Shown here in pieces: positions 1 to 9,827 of a stretch of 64,000 nucleotides of DNA. Position 1 is the stretch's first letter, and each line of letters opens with the position of its first letter. A program made the translations under genes and the position numbers. The notes under the pieces were generated by a model. The model was given only the letters and a program-made list of their open reading frames with translations, was not told the DNA's origin and did not search any database. Source of the stretch: Dicaeum eximium (Eukaryota; Chordata; Aves; Passeriformes; Dicaeidae); contig VWZP01005658.1 in assembly GCA_013396995.1 (NCBI GenBank), forward strand, positions 4,645,167 through 4,709,166. The letters are read 5' to 3'.

Positions 1-75
1 GGCCGGGCCCAGCCGCGGTGGCCGGAGCGCGGCTACTGTGTGAGGGGGCTGCGGCGAACCGCGGGGCGCGCCGCG

Positions 76-197
76 GTGCCTGCGTTCTCCCACGGTGCCC
101 GCAGCGTTGCCGCGGTCGCCCAGATCTCCCCAGGGCAGTCCAAGTCTCCCCGCGGCAGCCCGGGTCTCCCCCCGGTCGCCCAGGTGTCCCCAGGCCC
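76..197. repeat. GC-rich minisatellite, 20-bp unit, about 6 copies
   Basis: Four clear 20-bp units start at 118, 138, 158 and 178, each of the form GCCCRGRTCTCCCC followed by six variable bases. Two more degenerate 21-bp units precede them, from 76 and 97. The block from 113 recurs almost unchanged 60 bases later, at 173. It lies inside the CpG island. Confidence 0.7.
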
Positions 198-268
198 CCC
201 CGGGCAATGCCCGCGGTGCTGCCCCTGTCCCCGCGGGTGTGCCCGGCGCTGGGCAGGGCCGTGCGGGC

Positions 269-296
269 GGGGCACGGGGCACGGGGCACGGGGCAG
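269..296 (+). repeat. GGGGCAC heptamer array (four G-tracts; G-quadruplex motif)
   Basis: Four GGGG tracts at 269-272, 276-279, 283-286 and 290-293 are separated by identical CAC loops. This fits the canonical G-quadruplex pattern of four tracts with loops of 1-7 bases. It lies in the CpG island, where such motifs are common near transcription starts. Confidence 0.8.
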
Positions 297-511
297 GTGC
301 GGGGGCACACGCGGGGCCGAGGGCGGTGGCCGCGGCGGTTCTGTGCCCGGCTGGCAGCCAGGCTGGCGGCGCGGGCACAGCCGCGGTGCTGCGTGCGCTG
401 ACATCGCGGGGCACAGGCGAAACCGCAGCGAGGGAGGTGCCTGTCCCTCGGGCCTGGCCCCGCCGCCCTGCTGCCACCTCCGGCTGGTTTGGACAGTTTG
501 TGGGTTACTTT

Positions 512-538
512 AAAAAAAAAAAGGAAAAAAAAAAAAAA
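512..538. repeat. A-rich tract directly after the CpG island
   Basis: Twenty-seven bases are all A except for GG at 523-524, and the tract follows within about 30 bases of the end of the GC-rich island. It could be a simple homopolymer, or the tail of a retroposed sequence inserted at the island edge; no target-site duplication is evident. Confidence 0.75.
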
Positions 539-550
539 GGAATAAAAAAG

Positions 551-1222
551 TATTTTGCCTGGGGACTTGAATCCTTTTTTTCTCCCCTCCGCTTGACTGA
601 CTTTCTCACACTCCTATTCCCATAGTCTGCCAGCTAGGCCTGAGTCATCCTGCCAAGAACTAGACCTGGCCTATTCAAAAATGTGCTCACTTGCTCTCTG
701 TCTCTCTTTTTTTTTTTTTTTTTTGAGTATACACAGTAATGTTTTTCCACCTCCTCTTGTACCTGATCTGCACCTGTGCAGGGCCAATCCCACACGTATC
801 ACCCGATCTTGCCTTTTCAGAGACCGTGAGAAAAATAAAGTTCAGGAAAGAGGAGACATGTTTGCAGATCTCACCGGTGCAAAGCCCTCGTCCCTGCAGA
901 GGCTTGCCTGCTGAGCCTTCAGAGTTTAAAAAAAGAAAAATAAATAAAAGGAAGAGTGTCATGTTTAAAACTGCGGAAAAGCACAAATCTAAGCTTTCTT
1001 TTAGCTCCTTGATGGAGCCACAAGCCTTTTGATTTAAAGAAAAAAAAAAAGTGCAGCCTTCATGTGTAAGGTTTAACTTCAGATGAACAATATTTGACGT
1101 AAGTTTCAATTATCTAGGCAGCTGGACAAACTCGAGTGAGGAAAAGACCGAGACAGGAGTGGGAAGTCAGTGCCAAAAAGCACTTCCACAGTTACCTTCG
1201 TGGGGAAATCGGAGACAACAGA
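551..1222. other. Unique sequence, no gene recognised; short homopolymers
   Basis: It holds a T run at 707-724, an A-rich stretch at 928-950 and an A run at 1040-1050. Short open frames (up to 140 codons, minus strand) are lysine- or phenylalanine-rich because of these tracts and have no domain. No splice-flanked exon stands out. Confidence 0.5.
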
Positions 1223-1720
1223 TTAGCGTGAAAACTGCAGTATGTTTTTGGAGAGCTTAGAAGTTCTCCGCTGGATCAATATTTCTTCTAATGCTGATAT
1301 TTGCATATATTGGTGGGGAAGAAAGTTATGACAATTCCTGAGTCGGTGTTCTCTCTCCCTCCCGCGGGGATTTGCAAAGGGCTGAGGAAATGCGGCGCTG
1401 GGCAGCGCGGTCCCTCCCGGCCGCAGCGAGAGCAGGCTGCAATTATGTCTGTGCTTGTGGCAGCCGAGGCGCTGCAAACCGCCTGTAATTGCCGGCAACA
1501 GGTCGGCTGTCTCTGTGGGACGAGAGTGGGGCAAGCAGCAAGAACAGGCTGTCATTAGGGCTTGCCACACCGGGGACTTGGGAATTGCCTGGCATGAGCC
1601 CCCCTGGCTGCGCTCGCACCCTGCCGCAGCTCCCACCCTGCGCGCTGCAGAGCCTGGGCACTCTGAGGAGCCGGGCTCTGGGGACTGGGCCTCTAAAAGC
1701 GGCTGCTTCCCTGCAGGCTT
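1223..1720. promoter_or_regulatory. Candidate regulatory element with a perfect octamer (POU) site
   Basis: A perfect ATTTGCAT octamer lies at 1299-1306, inside an AT-rich block starting about 1250. It is followed by a CpG-containing block (about 1360-1500) with homeodomain-type AATTA and TAATT cores near 1441 and 1484. Octamer motifs bind POU-family factors. The juxtaposition, about 0.8 kb from the CpG island, suggests an enhancer or proximal element; conservation is not tested. Confidence 0.35.
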
Positions 1721-4700
1721 CTCAGATCCATAGTGGGAGCGGCGACGCTGGTGTGTCCCTGCTCCGCATCTCCTCCTCCGCCTGCCTGCTGCTGTGAAAT
1801 GCCTTCATGCGCAAGGGTTGTGATCTCAAGCGGAAGCACGTATACTTGTGAATTCCCCAGGGATCAGGAGAGGAAGGGCAGGATTTGCATGGAAGGATGT
1901 CTCTGGAAATGAAATGGCTGAGGCCAAGTTTAGGTTGGAAGGCGGTGGTGAAGAGGTTTTTAACCACTGAGGGGATCTGGAACAGATCCTCTGGGCATCT
2001 CCAGCCCCGCCTTCCCTTGTGAAAGAGGTGTCAAGGGGGAGGTGAAACCCTGAGGTAAGGGATTGCCCCAGGGACTGGTCTCTTATCCCACAGTCCTCCC
2101 AAAATGTTTTTTTGCTTTGCTCCGGCAGTCATCTTGGATTACAAATTGGGAATTGTCCAAAACAGATTTGGGAAGAACCTTTAGACAATGCATTAGGGCT
2201 TTACTGACTGGCAGAACATCTTGGAAGAAAAATGTGTTGGCAAGAAAATTTAGACTAGTCCTGGGCACCGGCCCAGGTGTGGGAAGGAATAAAATAGGAT
2301 GCTGCTGCTGGTGCAGCATGCAGGAGGTGAGGAGGTGGCAGGGTTGGCCGTGCCTGCTCTCCGGTCCTTTAGGAAGCAGCCAAGATGAGCAAAGTGTGCT
2401 TCTGGAGATCCAAGTGTTTTAGTATCCAAAGCTTGAAGGATCCTGGGAAATACAGAAAATAGAAACCAAGTTGCTTGTAAGAACTGGGTTGCAAGCTGGA
2501 TCCCAGGAATTGCATAGCAAGCCTTTCCTCTTTGGGTCATAGGCTGAAAACCTAGCCTGGCCACAGCTCAAAGTTGTCACCACCCTGAAGGCTGGAAAAC
2601 AAGTGCTGAGTCTCAGGGACATGTCCCTGGCACAGGTGTCTCCTCTGGACAGCCCTGCACACATGCCTCTGCTTGCAGTTCCTGTCCCAGAAGCTGTTGT
2701 GCAATCCATATCCAACCGGCTCCCCCGGGAGGGGTGATCTCAGAAGCTTTGGGTGCAGGTTTCAGGATTTATTTCCCCTCTATAAACATTTGCCAGGTCT
2801 TCAGAACAAGGTCACATTCAAACTGACTTCCTGACAAAGCTCCCTAGATGAATCAAAGCTTTCATGGATGTTGCTCCCCTACACATCAGGTCTTTGGGGT
2901 AAAGAGGGCAACTTTTGTGCAGCAGTGTCACTGCCTGGCCCCCTCGATGGCAGGAGCAGCTCATTTTGAGGCTGCAGCGTGGTTTTATGGCAGGTCCTGC
3001 CCTGTCGTTCCACTGGGAACCCATTTGCCAAAGACCTGCTGAGACCCAGGGTCCCAGCTCTGTCAGACCAGCCTCGGGGTGGGTGCTTGTGTGGCAGCTG
3101 CTCCCCAGAAGCCGGGCTCTTTCAGCTGTTCCCTGGCTGCTACTGCAGAAGAGAGGCTGAAGTGTTTATTCATTTTACTCCTCACTGTGTGAGTCAGGCT
3201 GGGTGTGTTTGGGGCAGCTCTGGCCATTCTGCAGTGACACCCCCTTGCAGTGGCACCGTCCCCCAGGAGGGAGCATCCTGGCCTCCAGGAACTGGTGCCC
3301 TTCATTCTGTTGCCCACACAACCAGGGAGGCATCCCTGGGACAGGCACAGGAAACTGTGGGATGAAGAGGCCAAAGCTTTGCTTGAGTAGCAAAGTGCCA
3401 GTCTGAGAAACTCCAGAGTCACTAAGGACAGACAATGAAGAACCATTTTCATCTCCCCAGCCCATCCCAGCCCAGGCTGGAGCGCGACTCTGTGCTGAGA
3501 AAGGCTCTGGGACAAGAGCCAGGATACCTGGATCTCTTGCTAAGCTGATTCCTCTTGGCAGGCTCCTATCCTGCTGAACCAAGAAAACGCTGCCGGGGAG
3601 CTGGCGGGGAGGGCATTTTGGCAGCTGTGAAATGCCACCCATGTGGATGGGAATTCCCTTCCTGATACCCATGGCGTTAGTTCAGAGGTTGCTGGTTTGT
3701 CTAGAGCAGCCACAATGTGCTAATGGGCATGAGATGGTGCAGCCCCAGCTTTCCCCCGTGTGCCTTTCCAGAGCCCCAGCTCCAGCCTGGTCCTCTGCTG
3801 GCAACCAAGGCTGGGTGTTGGCAGGCATTGCAGCTGGGAACAAGCTCTGGGAACATCCCTAAATTTCCTGTGGGGCTTGGACTGGTATCTGGCTCTGCCA
3901 CTACCAGCCAGAGGCTGTGAGCTGCCTTATACCCTTCTTTGAGATGCTCTTTTCATGCAACATGCCCAGAGTTCACCAGAACTCTGGTTTGCAGTCTGCT
4001 GACCGTGACAGGGCAGTCCCACTCCAGTACAACAGCCACTATCCTTGGCAAGAGCTTGATAGGAGCTCTAGGCAGAGGACAGACAGCTGAGCCTGCATCC
4101 CTCTGAGAACCAGGAATAAATGTGCAGTCACTGCCACGCTCCAGAGGGGAGAAGGAGCACCTCGGCTCTCGTTCACTCCCTCTCTGATGGGAGGTGTTGG
4201 CAGAGAGAGCTGAGTTATTTATTTATTAAGATCCCACCTGTGTGGCTGCCTGAGGCTGCTGGTCTCTGTGCTGGAGCTGTGGTGCTTGCATGCTTGCAAG
4301 AAATGGAAAGAATGCAAGCTATGAAGCAGGAGTACACATATGAAAATACTGTGAGTTTGGCAGTCGTGGGGCTGGAGAGGGCATGAGGGCTCAATGGCAC
4401 AGAAGATGTCCCTGTCCCAAACACTGAGCAGAAGGAACCCTTTTGAGAGCCAGATGAAGGTGGGTGTGCAGCAGCTCCACATCCTGAGTCCAGTCTCCAG
4501 CAGTGCTGCTGCAGCTCTAGTGTGCTGAGCCGTCTGTGATCCCTGACGTGCTGTGGCTGCAGGAACCCCGCAGGCTTTTCCAAAACACGGCTTTTAAGTC
4601 AGATCAGACCAGCAGTGCGGTTTGCAGCCCAGCTGTGCACAGCTGGGTCGGTGCAGCCAGGGGATGGGAAGACGTGGGCGGGAGCGTGGCGAGGTGGGAG

Positions 4701-4935
4701 TCTCGCCAGCCGTCCTCGGCGCAGGGAGCCTGTGGCTGGGTGCGTCAGCCTGCCCTCACATTCCCAGCACACAAGCCCTTTTCTGTGCCCCCTCTGCCCT
4801 CTGCCCCGACCCTGGCGGCGCCTGCAGCCAAGGGCAGGTGGGAGCCTTGGCATGTGGCTCCCTGGGGACTCAACCTTCACCGACTGCAGACTCCTGAATC
4901 CCACAGGGCCAGCCCTTGGCCGTAGTGTCTGTGCT
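1721..4935. other. Unique sequence, no gene or mobile element recognised
   Basis: GC is intermediate and open frames of 60-165 codons are scattered over both strands, overlapping one another without domains. No CR1, LTR or microsatellite of note was seen; an ATTTATTTATTAAG stretch near 4217 is the only local AT motif. It may be intron or intergenic DNA. Confidence 0.5.
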
Positions 4936-4939
4936 CTTC

Positions 4940-5165
4940 TGCAGAGTGATCAATCATATTTTCCAGCACAGCTCCTTCTCCTTGGTATTAATCAGTCCAA
5001 GAAAGCAGCCTGGACTGATTGCTGCCATTGAGCTTTCTGCTAAATTTACCAGCTGATCATCATCTCTTCCCTTCATGCCATGAATTGGCAGCAGGGAGTG
5101 TGTTGTGTAAACTTCACGTTATCCTCAAAACCCTGGCAACCGCAATGATGCAGCAGGAAAATATT
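4940..5165. promoter_or_regulatory. AT-rich candidate conserved element
   Basis: This block shifts from the GC-rich flank to sequence with TGATCAATCATATT (4948-4961), GGTATTAATCAG (4984-4995) and a GCTGATCATCA run near 5051, i.e. several TGAT/ATCA and TAAT cores. The texture matches vertebrate non-coding elements bound by PBX/MEIS- and homeodomain-type factors. There is no coding signal. Confidence 0.27.
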
Positions 5166-5519
5166 TGGAACCTTTGGGAGGTGCTGCAACAGGCAGCCCT
5201 GCCCCACACTGGGAAGCTCTGCCGAGGGCAGTGTGGGTAGGACAGGCAGGCCAGGGGCTGTGTGCCCCACCAAGGGTGGGGACAGAGGTCTCATCCTCCC
5301 TGGTCTGACCAGGTCCTGAAGCCCTTGGGACACCAGGCATTTCCCCTTGACAGATGGGATTGGTCACAACTTGCCAGCCCTCCCATTTCCATTATTCCTG
5401 TATCCATTTATTTAAGAAAACAGGATACTTCATGGTGCAGTGCTTTCCTACTGCAGAATGGAGCCTTTGCAGAGCCAGCGTCTTTCTTGATGTGTAAGTA
5501 GATGGACTCTGATAAATCC

Positions 5520-5765
5520 AGGGTACAATGAATCACTTGCACTTGGTGCCTGATCTCCCTGGTGTCTTTAGTTTTGTTTCAGTTTGGCAGCGTTATGGAG
5601 AGAATTAGCCTATCTCACTAATATTAAAATGTATACATAATCTGAATCCTGTATTCCTAAAATCAATATTCATTATTCAACGTGACAACAGAGCTCAAAT
5701 TAGTCCTTTAGCTGTATCAAGAGTATCAGGATGATCACATGTTATTTGGATTAGCGACCTCATGC
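5520..5765. promoter_or_regulatory. AT-rich candidate conserved element, six or more homeodomain cores
   Basis: ATTA or TAAT cores lie at 5604-5607, 5619-5622, 5623-5626, 5672-5675, 5699-5702 and 5750-5753, all within about 150 bases. Stops are frequent in all frames, so the block is not coding. It ends at a CpG-richer stretch. Confidence 0.35.
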
Positions 5766-5990
5766 AGACACATGGCTTCACACACGTGGCTCGGGCGGCA
5801 GGGCAGGGTGCTAAGGTGCGTGGCCAGGAGGATCCGGGGAGCCGGATCCCGCCGTGCCTCCTGCCTGCGGCAGCCCTGCGGAGGCGCCTGAATTGCGCCA
5901 GAGTTCAGCCGTGGCGGCAGGTGAGGTGATCCGGGGCGGCGTGCCAGGGGGACTCGGGGACGGTGGATTTTTGTTTGTTTTTCTGCCCAG
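5766..5990. other. Moderately CpG-rich stretch beside the AT-rich element
   Basis: GGATCCGGGGAGCCGGATCC-type sequence near 5828 and about a dozen CpGs make this patch stand out from its flanks, though it is weaker than the left-edge island. A 183-codon minus-strand open frame crosses it but continues into unrelated AT-rich sequence and has no domain. Confidence 0.35.
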
Positions 5991-6284
5991 GGCAGGCAGT
6001 GGGAGGACGGGATTTGAAATCCTCGGTTAGCACACTCTGACAGCAGCGCAGGGTGTGTGCTAGAATGGAGTGGTTTCTCCCTTATTTTTCTTTTCCTCTT
6101 GCTGATGTGCGGCCAAAGCTCTCCATTAGCCCTTTGGCTGTTGACAAGTGTTAGCAAGGGGTGGGATTTTTTGAAAACTCCTGTGCATTTTTCATTTGCT
6201 TTGCCTGGTGCACGGCTGCACATGTGCTGGTCCAGAGCTGTGTGCGTGCCCTGGTGCCAGAGATCATGCTGGAGAATCATCCTC

Positions 6285-6560
6285 ATATGGGTTAATATGA
6301 GATCTCTTGCGAGCTAGTCAAGAATTGATGTGTTACTAATTGCTGTAATAGAAAATATTATCCTTTAGAGGATGTTGTTGTTTTATAAACAAGGGGATAA
6401 TTTACAATTTAATTGCTTAAATCATACGTTAATTCTTATGTGTAATGAATAAATACATTTGCAAGTACATTTAATTTGCACAGATTTCAGAAGTCTAGAC
6501 ATTAAGAGGCAGATAATTATTTGATAAGTAATCTGGAATGTCGTATGAAATGACATTTAT
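6285..6560. promoter_or_regulatory. AT-rich candidate conserved element
   Basis: TAAT/ATTA-type cores cluster here, for example in ACTAATTGC near 6334 and in AATTTAATTGC near 6407, together with a GTTTATAAACAAG-like forkhead-type motif near 6380. All frames are closed by many stops. No repeat family was recognised. Confidence 0.33.
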
Positions 6561-9110
6561 TTTCACATGATGAAATATCATGAAATGAGATTTCAAGATC
6601 CTTGTCCTTCCTTCCCTGCAATGAAGGGCAGTGCTGTCATCAGCTGCCTCAGAAATGTGTCCAGGCTGCCTGGGAACACAGGGGAAGGCAGGAATCCTCC
6701 AGGAGTGACACAGAGAGCAGAGCAACAAACCTAGGTTTATGTAGATGCAAGCTTTTAATATTATAAAATGTAAAGAGAGAATATAGAGGCAAAAATGGGG
6801 GATGTCTGCAGTAGACTGGGAGGTTTCACATCAGTGCTAGCTGGTGGCAGGATGGCTGTGGGGCTGTGAAAAGCACAGGGAATACCTGAGGAGAGCTGAG
6901 CTGGGAGTGTTGGTGATGAAAGGGAGGCATTAGTGCTGCTGCTTGGGCACTGGTGAGGCCTCGGCTCAGTGTGAGGATGCAAGCGGAAGCCGCAGCAAAT
7001 AAACCCAGCAAAGGGGGCTTCTGCAGCCTGTGCTGGTCACACGTGCCCGGTGGCTGTTGCTTGCACCATGGGAGGCTGCAGGAATCTGTGCATTGCTGTG
7101 TCCTCTTCTCCAGGGAGTGAGGAGCCCTGCCTGCTGCTGGAAGCTGGGGCTGGCTGCTGCTGCCCAGAGTAAGAGGCCCTGCAAACAGAAGGCACCTGTG
7201 CTTCAGTTGCTGATATTGAATAATCTTGGCTACTGGTGCCCTTTTGCAGGCCCATATCTTTATTGGAGGCTGTTAAAGCCAAACCTCCCAACAGCAATAA
7301 CATGACTACAAAGCATTTCTAAGAATAAAGTACGTGGGAATAAGGGAGATACTGAGATCCCAGCCAATTTCAGTACAATACAAGTCTGAAGTACCTTATA
7401 AAGTTAACAAGTCAAATTTAAATGTATACAAGGCTCAGGAGCATACAGGAAACAGGATCGGCCAAACCTTCGAAGGCCCATCATTGTCTTTCAAAAAGTC
7501 CACTGAAAGGCTCATGCCATAAAAAAAGGTGTATTCACATGGCTGATACAGTGATAAACCTGGTGGAGAAATGCCAGCAGCCAGAGTGGGCAGGGATGTT
7601 CCCTGCAGGGATGCTATGATGGCCCAGCCCCTTGGTACAGAGCGCTTTGCCCTGCTCTCTCTGTTACTGCACCACTGTAAAAGAGGGTTCTTCTGGTGTA
7701 AATCTGGTGTAATCATGTGTGGCAGGTGACTGGCTCCAAGACTAGAAGCAACCCTTGCCCCTGGCTTTATGACAGGTCATCCAGCCTCTGCAATCTTGCT
7801 GCTGGAGAGGTAAAAAAATAGCTCTCCTGCCTTGCCCAACACCATCTTCATCCCACTCCTGAGCAGCACAAGCTGCAGCCAGGAGTGCAGCACATGGTGG
7901 TGGCTTCCCTGTGCCCTGTGATATAAACACCCTGTATGCGACAGAGAGGACAAGGAAAGAGCTAGGAGAGACTGCTTGTGCTGCATGCCCAGAAGCTTGT
8001 CCCGGCTTTCTCAGAGCTGAAGACACCTGTGGATTAGAAGGGTCTTCTGTAGGCACCTGGAGAATAGTTTGTGAAGTGTTACAATGTGAAAACTATGCCA
8101 AAAGGTCCCAAGCCTGCTCCTGTTTAGCTTCCTTGAGTACTGGATTAAGAGCCAAATGTGGTCGTGAAATGCCAGAGACCCAGAGCTCTTTCAGCCTGCC
8201 TGAGTGGTGTCAGTGTGGCAAGCTTACCATGCCTGATCTTTCCTTCTCCTGTGTGTTATTTGTGTTTAGCAGGCTGTATTCTGCCTTCATCATGTGCCAT
8301 TGTGTGTTTATACATTTTATGCATCCATTTGAAAGCAAGAACCAGTGCCACAGGACTTACCAACCAGCCATGCTCTCTAGCAGAGCATCCAAGCAAGCTG
8401 CATTGCAAACCATCCAAAGACTGCAACAGAATGGCAGAAAAGTCTCAGGAAAATACCCTGCTACAAAGACATTGGAAAATCAAGGTTGTTTCATGGCTTG
8501 TTTGTGAGCAGGAAGCAAAACCACCCTGATTTGGTGCCTCTGAAGAGGCCAGCAGAACTGGGATGCATGTTGCAGGACTTGGCGTGCAGGAATTCATGAA
8601 CCATAAGGCCTTGTCAAAACTAATTTTTAAATGAAATGCAGTGTCCTAGCAAAACACATGCCTGAGACTTAAACCAAAACCAAAGTACAAAATGTGGTGT
8701 TTAAAGGCTGGGTTCCATCTCAAGTGAATAGAAGCCACATGCATTCATCTGAGATCAGATTTTGGCGTGATCTGAAGTTGTGCTCACGGAGGCTGCAGTG
8801 AGAGCAGGCAGAGGAAGTCTTCATCTCCTCCTACAATCCTGTAGACAAGATCAGCCTTTCTGCACTTTCCAAGTGAAAAGGTTTCTGACACCAACCCTAT
8901 GTATGTAAGCTCCCCAGGCGTGGGATGGAGCACGCCAGGGCTGCTCAGCTGCTTGCTCCACACTATGTGCAGGCAGCAGTGAGGCCACTTCACCAGCCTG
9001 AAAACCTGGTGCAGACCTGCATCTCTCTCCCCTTGCTGCCCACAATGAGTTTGGGACTGTGAGCTCCCAGTGACACCACTCTGTAGCAAGTGTCCTGCAA
9101 AAAGGCCAGT
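6561..9110. other. Unique sequence; a 198-codon open frame without support
   Basis: The longest frame is 7911-8507 (+). Its translation is cysteine-rich, has no domain I recognise, and starts at an ATG with no clear context. A second frame (8158-8529) is open over the same bases, which argues for chance. Neither splice-bounded exons nor repeat families were recognised. Confidence 0.45.
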
Positions 9111-9114
9111 ATTG

Positions 9115-9335
9115 AGGCTTAACTTTTATTAATTGGGGAGAGGAAATAATGCTGGCAAAATATTGTCAAATACTTCAAATTAATGATTAATTCTAGATGG
9201 AGTGATACTGTTTGATGTGGTCTTTGCTGGTTTAAACAGGAGAAGGGTGATTCACTCTAAAGGAATTTATAAAAACACAAGTATTTGCTCATGGACAATA
9301 AATACTGGGGCAGATAAAAAGGGGGATGAAGTGTT
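9115..9335. promoter_or_regulatory. AT-rich candidate conserved element
   Basis: TTTTATTAATTGGGG near 9124, then CAAATTAATGATTAATTC near 9177, give four or more homeodomain-type cores in 80 bases. Frames are mostly closed. It lies between GC-richer stretches. Confidence 0.3.
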
Positions 9336-9740
9336 CGGTGTTGTGATAGCAACTCTGCTTGAGAAAACTTTTGACCTTCTCACATCTTAAATCAATGGGC
9401 GCCCCCTCCCTCGCTTTCCTCCAGGCTTGCTCTGGAGGCTGAGGGAACGGGGTACGTGGGAGCACACCAGGCTCGCCCTGGGCTGTGTTGCTGGCAGGTC
9501 CCCCTGTTTGCCTCGTGTTCGCCTCGTGTTCCCACGGGGAGGACTGGGCACCCGCCGGCGCCCGCCGAGGGGCACAGGGCAGCACCCGACAGCAGTTTAC
9601 ACAATCTATGTACACAGCCTAATCTGTCAATTTGCCTGTTGTAAAAGTAAGTGCATAAACCTGGTTCTGAAGCTGCCGTGGTTTACAGAGCTGCTCCACC
9701 TGGGAAGCTGAGATTTACGCTGTCCACTGGTGAGCGAGGC

Positions 9741-9827
9741 ATCCCGTCCCATCCCATCCCATCCCATCCCATCCCATCCCATCCCATCCCATCCCATCCC
9801 ATCCCATCCCATCCCATCCCATCCCAT
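9741..9827. repeat. Pentanucleotide microsatellite (ATCCC)n, about 17 copies
   Basis: Seventeen five-base units run from 9741 to 9825, all ATCCC except the second, GTCCC at 9746. Because five is not a multiple of three, the array is open in several frames and produces spurious peptide repeats on both strands. The purity implies recent expansion and probable length polymorphism. Confidence 0.95.

Larger units (their letters stand above)
1..480. promoter_or_regulatory. CpG island at the left edge; probable promoter or first exon of a gene outside the window
   Basis: The first 120 bases hold about 21 CpG dinucleotides, including repeated CGCG and a GGCGCGCC octamer at 65-72, far above the rest of the window. 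In vertebrate DNA such density normally means an unmethylated CpG-island promoter. The island is cut by the window start, so neither the transcription start nor the direction can be read. It ends sharply near 480, followed by an A-rich tract. Open frames of 120-180 codons run through it on both strands, but this follows from the high GC and the minisatellite inside it, and none shows a recognisable domain. Alternative reading: a GC-rich minisatellite cluster with no promoter role. Confidence 0.6.

Noticed and set aside
512..538. Poly-A tail of a processed pseudogene occupying 1-480
   Set aside because: No target-site duplication or recognisable mRNA body; the upstream sequence looks like a CpG island with a minisatellite.
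7911..8507. 198-codon cysteine-rich frame as a secreted protein
   Set aside because: No signal peptide at the start, irregular cysteine spacing, and a second frame open over the same bases.
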